Source: Firmicutes bacterium AM55-24TS
GTDB lineage: Bacteria; Bacillota; Clostridia; UBA1381
DNA length: 36,624 bases
Direction: 5' to 3'
NCBI GenBank assembly: GCA_003460745.1
Contig: QTVU01000029.1
Location: forward strand, 1-36,624
Under the pieces are notes generated by a model that was not told the DNA's origin, did no database searches, and saw nothing but the letters and a program-made list of their open reading frames with translations. A program made the translations under genes and the position numbers. Below, in pieces: positions 7,912 to 15,517 of this stretch (position 1 is its first letter; each line of letters starts with the position of its first letter).

Positions 7912-8337
7912 TTGTGGTCCGTGGTAGAGGTGGTAGACCCGATAACATTGGGTGCAAAGCTTGTTGATGTACGTGACAGAAAATCTTGTTGCTGTGATGA
8001 TGATTTCGATTTGGCGTCTGTGCCTGCGTCGGTTTGCAGAGTGTTTGACGATCAGTTCGTAACAGGCAATGAGGCGAAACGTGTGTTCGTATCTTTGGGT
8101 ATTTTCTCCATAATTAAAATCGAACGCCACGTTCAACTTCTTATCCCGTCATATGACTTCTGTATCCCTCAAAAAGAATGTGTAGGGGCAACGGATGACA
8201 ATCCTTGTGACTTATTTGAGAGAATAGACTTCCCGGTTGACGAATTCTTCCCGCCTGAGAGGGGCGAATTCTTGGAATGTGATCAAGATGACATATCCGA
8301 GCCGGAAGATGACAGTGACTGTGGATGCCGAAGATAA
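7912..8337 (+). pseudogene. Cys/Asp-rich protein, probably lacking its 5' end
   Basis: The open frame gives up to 141 residues: VEVVDPITLGAKLVDVRD, a KSCCCDDDFDL cluster, RHVQLLIPSYDFCIP, ATDDNPCDLFERIDFPVDEFFPPE, and an acidic tail ending DSDCGCRR. The look is that of small cysteine-rich Firmicutes surface or spore-coat-type proteins, but I do not recognise a named family. No ATG and no ribosome site lies near the 5' end: an in-frame TGA is at 7900-7902 and only TTG or GTG codons follow. The protein also seems to begin in the middle of a domain. It probably lost its start, perhaps when the neighbouring element arrived. A strong terminator follows. A partial copy of its tail recurs at 10765-10822. 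Confidence 0.5.
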
Positions 8338-8346
8338 ATCAGTACA

Positions 8347-8376
8347 AAAACCTCCTGTGATTATGCAGGAGGTTTT
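8347..8376 (+). terminator. Intrinsic terminator after the Cys/Asp-rich gene
   Basis: AAAACCTCCTG (8347-8357) pairs perfectly with CAGGAGGTTTT (8366-8376) around an 8-base loop, ending in a T-run. Confidence 0.75.
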
Positions 8377-8501
8377 GCTGTATTATGAAAAACAGACAGT
8401 TCCGAGATTCAGTGTAGCTTTAGCGGTGAAAAATAAAACTCCTTTTGATATGACATTAAAAGTTTTTGTTTCAGAAAAAAATTAATTTTTTTGAAAATCC
8501 A

Positions 8502-8532
8502 TTGCATCGTACATCGGTGTACGGTGTATAAT
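8502..8532 (+). promoter_or_regulatory. Promoter with a dyad in a 19-base spacer (MerR-type layout)
   Basis: TTGCAT (8502-8507) and TATAAT (8527-8532) are separated by 19 bases. The spacer holds a perfect palindrome, CGTACA-TCGG-TGTACG (8508-8523). Over-long spacers filled by an operator are the hallmark of promoters activated by MerR-family proteins. It drives the secreted SH3/stalk gene. A MerR-family gene lies 3.6 kb downstream, but a regulatory link is only a guess. Confidence 0.5.
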
Positions 8533-8590
8533 AATTATAGAACATAGTCTGCCAAGACGGAATAAAAAATTTAAGAAAAGAGGGATTAAA

Positions 8591-10732
8591 ATGAAAAAAG
8601 TTTTTAGCACATTGCTTGCGGCGATTATGGTATTTACCATGCTTGCAGTGCCTGTCTTCGCAACGGATATTAAGGACGGCAGTGAGGCTTATGTAACAGT
8701 AGGAAGTATGAACGTCACAAAAAATCCGACACCGTCCGGAAGTATCAGTGTTGTGTACCAAAATGAGAAATTGACGGTTTTGGAGGCATACATAAACGGC
8801 AAGGACCAAATAGCGGACAATTACCACAAAGTTCAGCTTAAAGACGGTACAATCGGTTATGTGTATGCTTATGCAAACAGAAAAGATACACTTGAGGCGG
8901 CAGAGGACTTTGAAGAAAAGTTGAATGAGTCTTTAAAGTCGGATGATGAAAAATATCAACACGCAATAAATATGGTTTTCCTTGCTGATTACATCTACGG
9001 CGGTTCAAAAACAACCGAAGGTGAAGAAATGAATTTCTACGCAAAAGTTCCGACTGAATGGGTAAGACATAAAAGACCGGCATCGTTACCGTTAGTAGGT
9101 AAAGCAGTTATACATATCGGTGATGAGGGTAAATTCGGCTCGGTAAAGGCATCGTTCTATCCGGGCAATCCGCCGATTAATTATCACTCTAAGAGATTGG
9201 ACGAACTTAAAGAAATCGGCTATGATCCTCCGTTTGCGGAAAAGTCAAGAACAGAGGCAAATGCCAACACAGCATTTTATGCAGGTGCAACAAGTGAATT
9301 TGACGTTGTCGGATATAACGAAGAATGGGTTGCAATATGGAGCGAAGGCGGTGTTGACGAATCACGCGGTACAATCAGACAATGCGGCGAAAAAGACGGT
9401 ACTGCTTTCACAAGCTGGAAACCTGCCGTATATTTTGTACCGAGAAAAAATTGTTATATCTTAGATATTAACAATCAAGTGACAACTCCTCCGGAAATTG
9501 AAGCTATCGGAAAAGCAACCGCTCCGCTTATGGTAAAGACAACTCCCGACTCAACGGATTATGTAAAATCGGGTGTTTACAAAATAAATCAGTCTGTTCA
9601 AATAGTGGACGCAACGCCGCAAAACGGTCATTACAAGATTTATTACAAGCACGGTTTGTATTATGTTGAATCACAGTATGTTAATGTGCAATACACAAAT
9701 ACTCAAAAGCCGGCTATTTCGTATAAGGCGGAAGTAAGTGCTGACTGCGATGTTTCGGACGGTTCTTCGGTTGTGGGCAAGGTGAAAACAGGTACAACAG
9801 TTGATGTTATTGAAAAAGATTATGACGGCACAAATTCAAAAATCTATTTCAATTCAAAAGAATGTTATATTCCTACAAGCAATTTGACTGATTTTGTCAG
9901 CACACCGTCAGCATCGGGTATAGCGGCACTTGGTGCGCCGATTGGTGTTCTTGCGGTTGATTCGCCATGGAGTGCATATGGTGCAGAGGCATATACAAAA
10001 GAGGCTTATGAGCTTCTTAAGGCGCATGAGTACGGCGAGTCATATGAGGGAGCTAAAATATATGCGGACATTTTAAATCGAAATGAAATAAGCTTTTTAA
10101 ATGATCAAGATTGGGCTAATGTATATAATATTGAAGATTATTCGTATACTCCCGACCCTGATTATCCTGACGAAATAGAAACGGGAAAAGCATATACTAT
10201 TCTTTATGACGGAAATATTCGTTATATCCTACAGAATGATGAACATTATCAAACGTTTACATATTATCCGGGAACTGAGTTCAGTAAAACATCTGTTGCC
10301 AAAACACAGCCTGTTTATATAGACGGTAACAAATATAACGCCGTTGCATACAACATTGACGACAGTAACTATTTCAAACTCAGAGATATTGCGGAAATGC
10401 TTAACGGAACAATTAAAACATTTGATATTAAGTATGACGCGTCAACAAATTCGATTGATATGTTAAGCTATTTTGATTACACATCGGTCGGAGGTGAGTT
10501 GACGGCAGGTGACGGTGAAACGAGAACAGCCGTTTCTTCATCGGCATTTCTAACTCTTGACGGAGTTCCCGTTCAGGCAACTTGCTATAATATCGACGGT
10601 AACAACTACTTTAAACTTCGAGATATAACAGATGTGTTGGATTGCCGAGTTGACTGGGAAGAAAAGAACCAAACAATTTGGATAATACCGGGTATGACTG
10701 CGTATGACGATCCGAATGAGGCTGTGGGCTGA
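8591..10732 (+). CDS. Secreted SH3-domain and stalk-domain protein
   Basis: 713 residues with a signal peptide (MKKVFSTLLAAIMVF..., cleavage after about residue 25, VPVFA). A bacterial SH3-like domain covers about 32-98 (GSMNVTKNPTPSG to GYVYAYAN), and two further SH3-like stretches lie near 310-367 and 379-432. The C terminus (about 574-705) has two copies of a copper-amine-oxidase-N/'stalk' domain, each with YNIDxxNYFKLRDI. Such domains occur on secreted or wall-bound Clostridia proteins and probably bind cell-wall material; no enzymatic domain was recognised in the middle region (about 100-305). ATG 8591 has an AGAGGG site. A MerR-type promoter precedes it. Confidence 0.8.
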   Translation: MKKVFSTLLAAIMVFTMLAVPVFATDIKDGSEAYVTVGSMNVTKNPTPSGSISVVYQNEKLTVLEAYINGKDQIADNYHKVQLKDGTIGYVYAYANRKDTLEAAEDFEEKLNESLKSDDEKYQHAINMVFLADYIYGGSKTTEGEEMNFYAKVPTEWVRHKRPASLPLVGKAVIHIGDEGKFGSVKASFYPGNPPINYHSKRLDELKEIGYDPPFAEKSRTEANANTAFYAGATSEFDVVGYNEEWVAIWSEGGVDESRGTIRQCGEKDGTAFTSWKPAVYFVPRKNCYILDINNQVTTPPEIEAIGKATAPLMVKTTPDSTDYVKSGVYKINQSVQIVDATPQNGHYKIYYKHGLYYVESQYVNVQYTNTQKPAISYKAEVSADCDVSDGSSVVGKVKTGTTVDVIEKDYDGTNSKIYFNSKECYIPTSNLTDFVSTPSASGIAALGAPIGVLAVDSPWSAYGAEAYTKEAYELLKAHEYGESYEGAKIYADILNRNEISFLNDQDWANVYNIEDYSYTPDPDYPDEIETGKAYTILYDGNIRYILQNDEHYQTFTYYPGTEFSKTSVAKTQPVYIDGNKYNAVAYNIDDSNYFKLRDIAEMLNGTIKTFDIKYDASTNSIDMLSYFDYTSVGGELTAGDGETRTAVSSSAFLTLDGVPVQATCYNIDGNNYFKLRDITDVLDCRVDWEEKNQTIWIIPGMTAYDDPNEAVG

Positions 10733-10764
10733 TAAAATAATATACGGTTCATTTGAAGTGGTGA

Positions 10765-10822
10765 CGAAGTCACATATCCGAGCCGAAAGATGGCAGTGAC
10801 GGTGAGTGTCAAAGAGGATAAA
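10765..10822 (+). pseudogene. Remnant of a second Cys/Asp-rich gene tail
   Basis: It matches 8281-8337 closely: the shared CACATATCCGAGCC-type core, then AGATGGCAGTGAC against AGATGACAGTGAC. In frame it reads SEPKDGSDGECQRG and stop, where the intact tail reads SEPEDDSDCGCRR and stop. A stop codon lies immediately upstream in the same frame, so only the last few dozen bases of a paralogous gene survive. Confidence 0.5.
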
Positions 10823-10836
10823 TATGATTAATGTAA

Positions 10837-11058
10837 CCCTCTTACCGGCTTTGATTTAAAAAGAGGGGCACATCAAAGTTAGACATTCTCAAAACAATTT
10901 GATATAGTTTAAAATATCACCTGCGGTATTTGTGAGGGAGCTAAGGGCGTTGCCTTGAACTCTAACACTTGCCGCAGGTGTTGCTTTATGCGGAATTTTT
11001 AGAGGTTTGGCTGACTTGACGGATAGAATTTGCGGAAAGTATTGTTTATTTTTATGGC
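10837..11058. other. Non-coding stretch with an imperfect long hairpin
   Basis: No credible ORF. An imperfect hairpin covers 10918-10980: outer stem CACCTGCGG (10918-10926) with CCGCAGGTG (10972-10980), then inward GTG/CAC, GAG/CTC and GGGC/GCCT pairs separated by small internal loops. It may be an RNA structure, a weak terminator for the secreted gene, or a small palindromic repeat. A looser pair, CCCTCTT with AAGAGGG, lies around 10840-10867. Confidence 0.4.
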
Positions 11059-11087
11059 TTGTATATGTGAAAGTTTAATGATATAAT
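11059..11087 (+). promoter_or_regulatory. Promoter of the SAP/Rho-N-like gene
   Basis: TTGTAT (11059-11064), 17 bases, TATAAT (11082-11087), about 28 bases before the ATG. Confidence 0.6.
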
Positions 11088-11114
11088 ATTAAAAAAATAT
11101 TAAGGGGTAGAAAA

Positions 11115-12098
11115 ATGAAAATATTTGATAATATAATGACTTGGAAAAAGCCCGAAATGCTTGACTTGGCAAAAGAGCTTAATATAAAAGGTCGTTCAAA
11201 AATGAACAAGGGCGAAGTGGCAGAAAGCATATCGAAAATATTATTATCAGACGAGTATTTTAAGACGGTTCTTGCGGTGCTTGACAAAGAACAAACAGAA
11301 TGTCTTGTAAATTTGTGCGAGAGCAATGAAATTAAACAGTCAGACGTTTTCAAAATCAGACTTTTATTGGAATTAGGTTATATATCATTTGAAAATGAAC
11401 AGTACAGCTTGTGTGACGAAGTAAAATACTTAGTTGCTAAATGTTATACAAACGAATCAAAAGGCGGTTTGGAAGTCAGAGATAAAATAATAAATTACTG
11501 CAATGTTTTTGCGGAACTTTACGAAATTGTTCCGTTGGACAAGGTTTTTGAAATATACGACAAGCAAAATCATGATATTTCAAAAGAAGATTTTATGGAA
11601 TTGATTAATACTGTCAACGGTAAAATGGATTTGTGGGAAATATACAACAATTCGATTGTAAACACTTATGTTTTGGAAGAAGGTTTTTATGATGATTTGT
11701 TGGAAACGCAAGGTAACAAGCCGTTCTATATTCCGTCAAGAAAAAAGATTATGAAAATGGCTAACCCGGGATATATTGAAGAAACCAACGAATATCTTGC
11801 GCTTAGACATTACTTGATTAAGAGAATGGGTATGGATGAAGTAAAGGGCGAAAACTTATGCTTTGAAATTGAAATGGAATGTAAAATGAGCAATGAAAAC
11901 GCTCCTGATATTCTTAGTTTGTTTGACAAGTATAATGTTGAATTAAATGATAATAATGCAAAAAAAGTAATCGGTTTGGTACAAGCTGTTAATTTAAACA
12001 CAAGAAAAGCAGTAAACAGAGGTTATACCGATTTGCAAATCGAAGAAATAAATAACAGATATATGGTTCAGAACGATTTTTTCCCGTTCTTTATGTAA
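11115..12098 (+). CDS. Hypothetical protein with a SAP/Rho-N-like N terminus
   Basis: 327 residues, cytoplasmic, no signal or membrane segment. Residues about 10-42 (WKKPEMLDLAKELNIKGRSK...KGEVAESI) have the pattern of a SAP or Rho N-terminal nucleic-acid-binding helix pair. The rest is helical and charged, with no motif I recognise, and ends in an aromatic tail (NDFFPFFM). AAGGGG precedes ATG 11115. It is a single-gene unit with its own promoter and a strong terminator. Related small SAP-like helical proteins occur in Clostridia without known function, so a nucleic-acid role is only an inference. Confidence 0.65.
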   Translation: MKIFDNIMTWKKPEMLDLAKELNIKGRSKMNKGEVAESISKILLSDEYFKTVLAVLDKEQTECLVNLCESNEIKQSDVFKIRLLLELGYISFENEQYSLCDEVKYLVAKCYTNESKGGLEVRDKIINYCNVFAELYEIVPLDKVFEIYDKQNHDISKEDFMELINTVNGKMDLWEIYNNSIVNTYVLEEGFYDDLLETQGNKPFYIPSRKKIMKMANPGYIEETNEYLALRHYLIKRMGMDEVKGENLCFEIEMECKMSNENAPDILSLFDKYNVELNDNNAKKVIGLVQAVNLNTRKAVNRGYTDLQIEEINNRYMVQNDFFPFFM

Positions 12099-12108
12099 AA
12101 AACAAAAG

Positions 12109-12139
12109 CTCCCGAACTTATATGTTCGGGAGTTTTTTT
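12109..12139. terminator. Bidirectional terminator between convergent genes
   Basis: CTCCCGAAC (12109-12117) pairs with GTTCGGGAG (12124-12132), 6-base loop, with T's on one side and an A-rich stretch on the other. It ends both the SAP-like gene and the MerR gene. Confidence 0.8.
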
Positions 12140-12908
12140 ATTCTTCTATCGGCAGAGCCACTTGTGTTATGAAAAGTTTTTTATCCTTATGTTGCGGGGG
12201 ACCTTCAAGATATGTATGACGGCACATTCCCAAAGGTGTGAGATTATGCTCTTTAGCATACGACAAAAGTTTTTCGCGAACTTTTGGGAGTTCCTCATAT
12301 GCACCGTGATGATAAATGCAAATTGCACGCATGGGTGTCAGCACGTCGATATGTTCGCCGCTGCTTTCGGGCGGTACGGCAACACAGTAAGAAATTTCGT
12401 TGGGTGCGGACAATGAGTATTCTAAAAAATACATTCGCCTTGTCATATCGGTACCGTATTCACGCATGGCAAGTATTGCGGTATCGCGCAGAATATTTGT
12501 TTTATCGAGAATACTTTCCGTAGTAAAAGTGCGTCGATAAATCGTTTGCTTGTCAATGTGGATTTCCTTGATTTGTGTGGGATTGGTGTTTGCTCTTTCA
12601 TACAACTTTTCAATATTCAAATTTATTTCGTCACGCATAGCTTCAAGGCGGCGGATAAGCGGTAATAAATCTGTTTTACCGTCTAAATAGGCGTGAATTT
12701 CATCAAGCGACAGACCGAGCTTTTGCAAAATACGTACTGTACGAATTTTAGTGAACGTATCTACGGTATAATAACGATTTCCGTTTTTGCCGTCTTTAAC
12801 GTCCGGAGTAATCAATCCTTTTGCTTCGTAATTCAATATGATTTTTCTTGTAATTTCGATTGATTTTGCCATTTCACCGATTGTAAACATATTTTTTTCA
12901 ACATTCAT
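12138..12908 (-). CDS. MerR-family transcriptional regulator with a GyrI-like domain
   Basis: 256 residues. The N terminus is a MerR winged helix (MFTIGEMAKSIEITRK, YEAKGLI, NRYYTVDTF, LQKLGLSLDEI). A linker coiled coil (about 80-105) leads to a GyrI-like effector-binding domain (about 115-256) as in BmrR-type multidrug or small-molecule sensors. Start at 12908 is favoured by GGGGTGATG upstream; a start six codons earlier is also open. It is divergent from the rubrerythrin gene, with about 125 bases between the starts. It may control itself, rubrerythrin or a transporter; none of this is shown by the sequence. Confidence 0.85.
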   Translation of the reverse strand: MNVEKNMFTIGEMAKSIEITRKIILNYEAKGLITPDVKDGKNGNRYYTVDTFTKIRTVRILQKLGLSLDEIHAYLDGKTDLLPLIRRLEAMRDEINLNIEKLYERANTNPTQIKEIHIDKQTIYRRTFTTESILDKTNILRDTAILAMREYGTDMTRRMYFLEYSLSAPNEISYCVAVPPESSGEHIDVLTPMRAICIYHHGAYEELPKVREKLLSYAKEHNLTPLGMCRHTYLEGPPQHKDKKLFITQVALPIEE

Positions 12909-13032
12909 ATCATCACCCCAAAACATATATTAATACAAAAAACGGAAAAATGCAAGACATAGAAAAATGTTGTTTAAAATTCGTGTATAGTGGTACATAT
13001 TATATATAAGTAAATTTACGGAGGTAATAAAA

Positions 13033-13572
13033 ATGGCAAACAAATATTCGGGAACAAAAACAGAGGAAAATTTAAGAACTGCCTTTTCGGGTGAGTCGCA
13101 AGCGCGTAACAAATACACATATTTTGCGTCGAAGGCAAAGAAAGACGGTTTTGAACAAATAGCGGATTTGTTTTTGAAAACAGCCGCTAATGAAAAGGAA
13201 CACGCAAAAATGTGGTTTAAAGAATTAAACGGAATCGGAACAACTGCAGAAAATCTTGTTTCGGCGGCAGAGGGCGAAAATTTTGAATGGACAGATATGT
13301 ATGCCGATTTCGCAAAAACTGCCGAAGAAGAAGGCTTTACCGAATTGGCTGAAAAGTTCCGTATGGTAGCCGCAATAGAAAAAACTCACGAAGAACGTTA
13401 TCGTGCATTGCTTCATAACGTTGAAACAAAAGAGGTTTTTGAAAAGAGTGAAGTTAAGGTTTGGGAGTGCCGTAACTGCGGTCATATCGTTGTAGGCGTA
13501 AAAGCTCCGCAGGTCTGTCCTGTGTGCAATCACCCGCAAGCATATTTTGAAATTCACGCAGAAAATTATTAA
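13033..13572 (+). CDS. rbr: Rubrerythrin
   Basis: 179 residues, the usual size. The four-helix ferritin-like domain carries di-iron ligands (ESQARNKY near 21, [10 protein letters not shown] near 52-61, a later [10 protein letters not shown] near 114-123). The rubredoxin-like tail has C146, C149, C162 and C165 ([17 protein letters not shown]). The protein reduces hydrogen peroxide in the cytoplasm of anaerobes, taking electrons via rubredoxin/NADH. GGAGGTAA precedes ATG 13033. It is divergent from a MerR regulator. A TGTA-N6-TACA dyad sits at 12984-12997 in the shared promoter region. Confidence 0.95.
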   Translation: MANKYSGTKTEENLRTAFSGESQARNKYTYFASKAKKDGFEQIADLFLKTAANEKEHAKMWFKELNGIGTTAENLVSAAEGENFEWTDMYADFAKTAEEEGFTELAEKFRMVAAIEKTHEERYRALLHNVETKEVFEKSEVKVWECRNCGHIVVGVKAPQVCPVCNHPQAYFEIHAENY

Positions 13573-13580
13573 AAAATTTA

Positions 13581-13612
13581 GCATATCATTTTTGAAAATG
13601 ATATGCTTTTTT
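13581..13612 (+). terminator. Intrinsic terminator of rubrerythrin
   Basis: GCATATCATTTT (13581-13592) pairs with AAAATGATATGC (13595-13606), followed by T's (13607-13612). Confidence 0.8.
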
Positions 13613-13637
13613 ATTTGAAAATATTAATCGAAAAGTC

Positions 13638-13666
13638 TTGATTAAATGAATAATTAATGATAAAAT
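13638..13666 (+). promoter_or_regulatory. Promoter of the beta-helix gene
   Basis: TTGATT (13638-13643), 17 bases, TAAAAT (13661-13666). The gene starts about 100 bases downstream, leaving a leader of roughly 95 bases with no clear structure. Confidence 0.45.
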
Positions 13667-13767
13667 GTATGTAATGGCGGTTGAAATTTGTATGAATTGA
13701 ATTTGCAATTTTACAGACGCTATTATTAAAATTGTTTTTTTATTTGAGAAAGGCTATGGAGTTGAAA

Positions 13768-15288
13768 ATGAAAAAAATTACGGCTCTTTTAACGGCATTG
13801 ATGATGTGCATGACATTCGGTGCGAATTTTGTATACGCGGCGGACAGTAATTCGGCACGCAATGCTGTTTTGCAAATACGTGAGGAGATAGACAGTCACA
13901 AGTCGAACATTCAATCGAAAAACGGTGAACTGTTTAAACTTACACCCGAAGAAATCGCCGAAGCGGATTTTAAGAATTATGATACGTCATCAGTACTGTT
14001 GGGAACTGACTTGTATGAGTTTTCTGCCAGCAGTGTTTCAAACGACATAAAAGGCAAAGACGGAACAATAAACACACTTGCTCCGAATGAATACAAAGTT
14101 CACAGTACAATTAAATACGGAAAATATCCGTCAATATTCAATTCAGACACGGTGATAAAAACTTCCGGCGGAAAACGGGCAATGCTTGTTGCAGATTATT
14201 CGGACGATGTGCCGTCATATCAGATTGTGAAGAATGTTGAGAATTTATATGTCGAAAATATAGATTTTGAAAATTTTCCTATGATAAAGTTTGAAAATTG
14301 CGATAATATTATTTTCAACAACTGTTCTTTTACCGATTTTGAAAACAACGGAATTGTGTTCAGAGATTGCAGTAATATCGCGATTTTGAACAGTAAGTTT
14401 ACAAATTGCGGCAATCAGATTTCGGACAGTTCAAACAGCGGTTACAGTATAAGAATAGTCGGTGATGCACAAAGTCCGGCTGAAAATGTGCTTATTGAAA
14501 ATTGTACTTTCGAGAACAGCTGCGGTAAGACGATAAGTTTTGTCGGCGATGTTGACGATTATGTTATAAGAAATAACACGATTAACAACAGCGTTTGGGG
14601 GGCGATTGATTATTGGACTCCGACTGTTTCGGGCAAATATGCAGACGTTATTGAAAATAATGTGTGCAAAAATATCGGTTTCGGCAAACCGTCCGTAAAT
14701 GATACGAACGCACTTACAAGCGGTGTCGGTTGTGCGGCGATATTCGCGGGTATGGGAACATCACTCCCTAATACGATTGTGAAAAATAACGTTGTACAAA
14801 ATTGCGTTGAAACGGGTATCGAAGGCCCGTATGAATTGGTTTATCACAATACGGTAAAAAATACAGGCGAAAATTCCGTTGTGCGTTATACCGGCTCTAC
14901 AGAGGCGATATATATTAAGCTGACGACTGAATTTGAACAGAAATATATAGGAAATACTATCGAAACAAGAGGTTTGAGATGCTTTTCTTCTTATTCGAAC
15001 AGAGATGATGAGTACAAGGGAATATACATTTTGAACAATTCTGTGAATTTGAAAAATACAGATGCAAGTATTGCTTGCAATTACACTCGTTCGGATATTG
15101 AAATCAACTGTAAAAAAATAAAGAAGATTGTTATTGAAAATAATACGGGAATGATGAAAGACAAAAAGAGTGTGAATATCTATACCGACAAGGGTTATGT
15201 TATGGATTATTTCAGTATTCATAATCCTTGTATGATAGGCTCAGTGCCTGAAAAGGCGAGATATTGCTTTAATATCAATAATAATTAA
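13768..15288 (+). CDS. Secreted right-handed beta-helix protein
   Basis: 506 residues with a signal peptide (KKITALLTALMMCMTFG, cleavage near YAA/DS). The body (about 150-450) is built of short repeats such as NLYVENIDFENFP, NIIFNNCSFTDFENNG and NIAILNSKFTNCGN, the pattern of a right-handed parallel beta-helix with stacked Asn. The fold is shared by pectate lyases and other polysaccharide-active enzymes; I do not see a conserved catalytic set, so the substrate is unknown. I chose ATG 13768 because GGAG (13758-13761) lies six bases upstream; ATG 13756 would add four residues. It has its own promoter and terminator, so it is a single-gene unit. Confidence 0.75.
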   Translation: MKKITALLTALMMCMTFGANFVYAADSNSARNAVLQIREEIDSHKSNIQSKNGELFKLTPEEIAEADFKNYDTSSVLLGTDLYEFSASSVSNDIKGKDGTINTLAPNEYKVHSTIKYGKYPSIFNSDTVIKTSGGKRAMLVADYSDDVPSYQIVKNVENLYVENIDFENFPMIKFENCDNIIFNNCSFTDFENNGIVFRDCSNIAILNSKFTNCGNQISDSSNSGYSIRIVGDAQSPAENVLIENCTFENSCGKTISFVGDVDDYVIRNNTINNSVWGAIDYWTPTVSGKYADVIENNVCKNIGFGKPSVNDTNALTSGVGCAAIFAGMGTSLPNTIVKNNVVQNCVETGIEGPYELVYHNTVKNTGENSVVRYTGSTEAIYIKLTTEFEQKYIGNTIETRGLRCFSSYSNRDDEYKGIYILNNSVNLKNTDASIACNYTRSDIEINCKKIKKIVIENNTGMMKDKKSVNIYTDKGYVMDYFSIHNPCMIGSVPEKARYCFNINNN

Positions 15289-15348
15289 ACAGAATGCAAT
15301 CAAAATCGTTGCAGATTTGTCTGCAGACTCAATTAAGCTAATCATTGG

Positions 15349-15392
15349 GGAACATATAAACAATGCGTATGCTTTGTTATATGTTCCTTTTT
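15349..15392 (+). terminator. Terminator of the beta-helix gene
   Basis: GGAACATATAA (15349-15359) pairs with TTATATGTTCC (15377-15387) around a 17-base loop, then a T-run. Confidence 0.7.
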
Positions 15393-15455
15393 GGTGCAAA
15401 TATATAAAAATTATAGGTATATTTAATAGATAATTACTAAAAAGTAAAATATATG

Positions 15456-15484
15456 TTGAAATTGCACAAATAAAGTGATATGAT
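15456..15484 (+). promoter_or_regulatory. Promoter of the cas operon
   Basis: TTGAAA (15456-15461), 17 bases, TATGAT (15479-15484) with an extended -10 TG (15476-15477). It lies about 34 bases before the cas3 start. No other clear promoter was seen before cas2, so all seven cas genes are probably one transcript. Confidence 0.6.
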
Positions 15485-15517
15485 AAAAGTATAATTTGTA
15501 CAAAAGGGATGATTGCT

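Noticed and set aside
7828..8136. 102-residue minus-strand ORF over the promoter region and the Cys/Asp-rich gene
   Set aside because: It overlaps a coding frame and a strong promoter, has no ribosome site and no recognisable family.
8237..8485. ORF continuing past the Cys/Asp-rich gene in another frame
   Set aside because: It crosses a strong terminator and its first part is a shifted reading of the known frame.
12984..12997. The TGTA-N6-TACA dyad before rubrerythrin as the same operator as the palindrome at 8508-8523
   Set aside because: The half-sites are in the opposite order and the spacing differs, so a shared regulator cannot be claimed.
14761..15222. 153-residue minus-strand ORF in the beta-helix gene
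   Set aside because: It is a shadow of the repeated sense coding sequence, with no ribosome site and low-complexity content.
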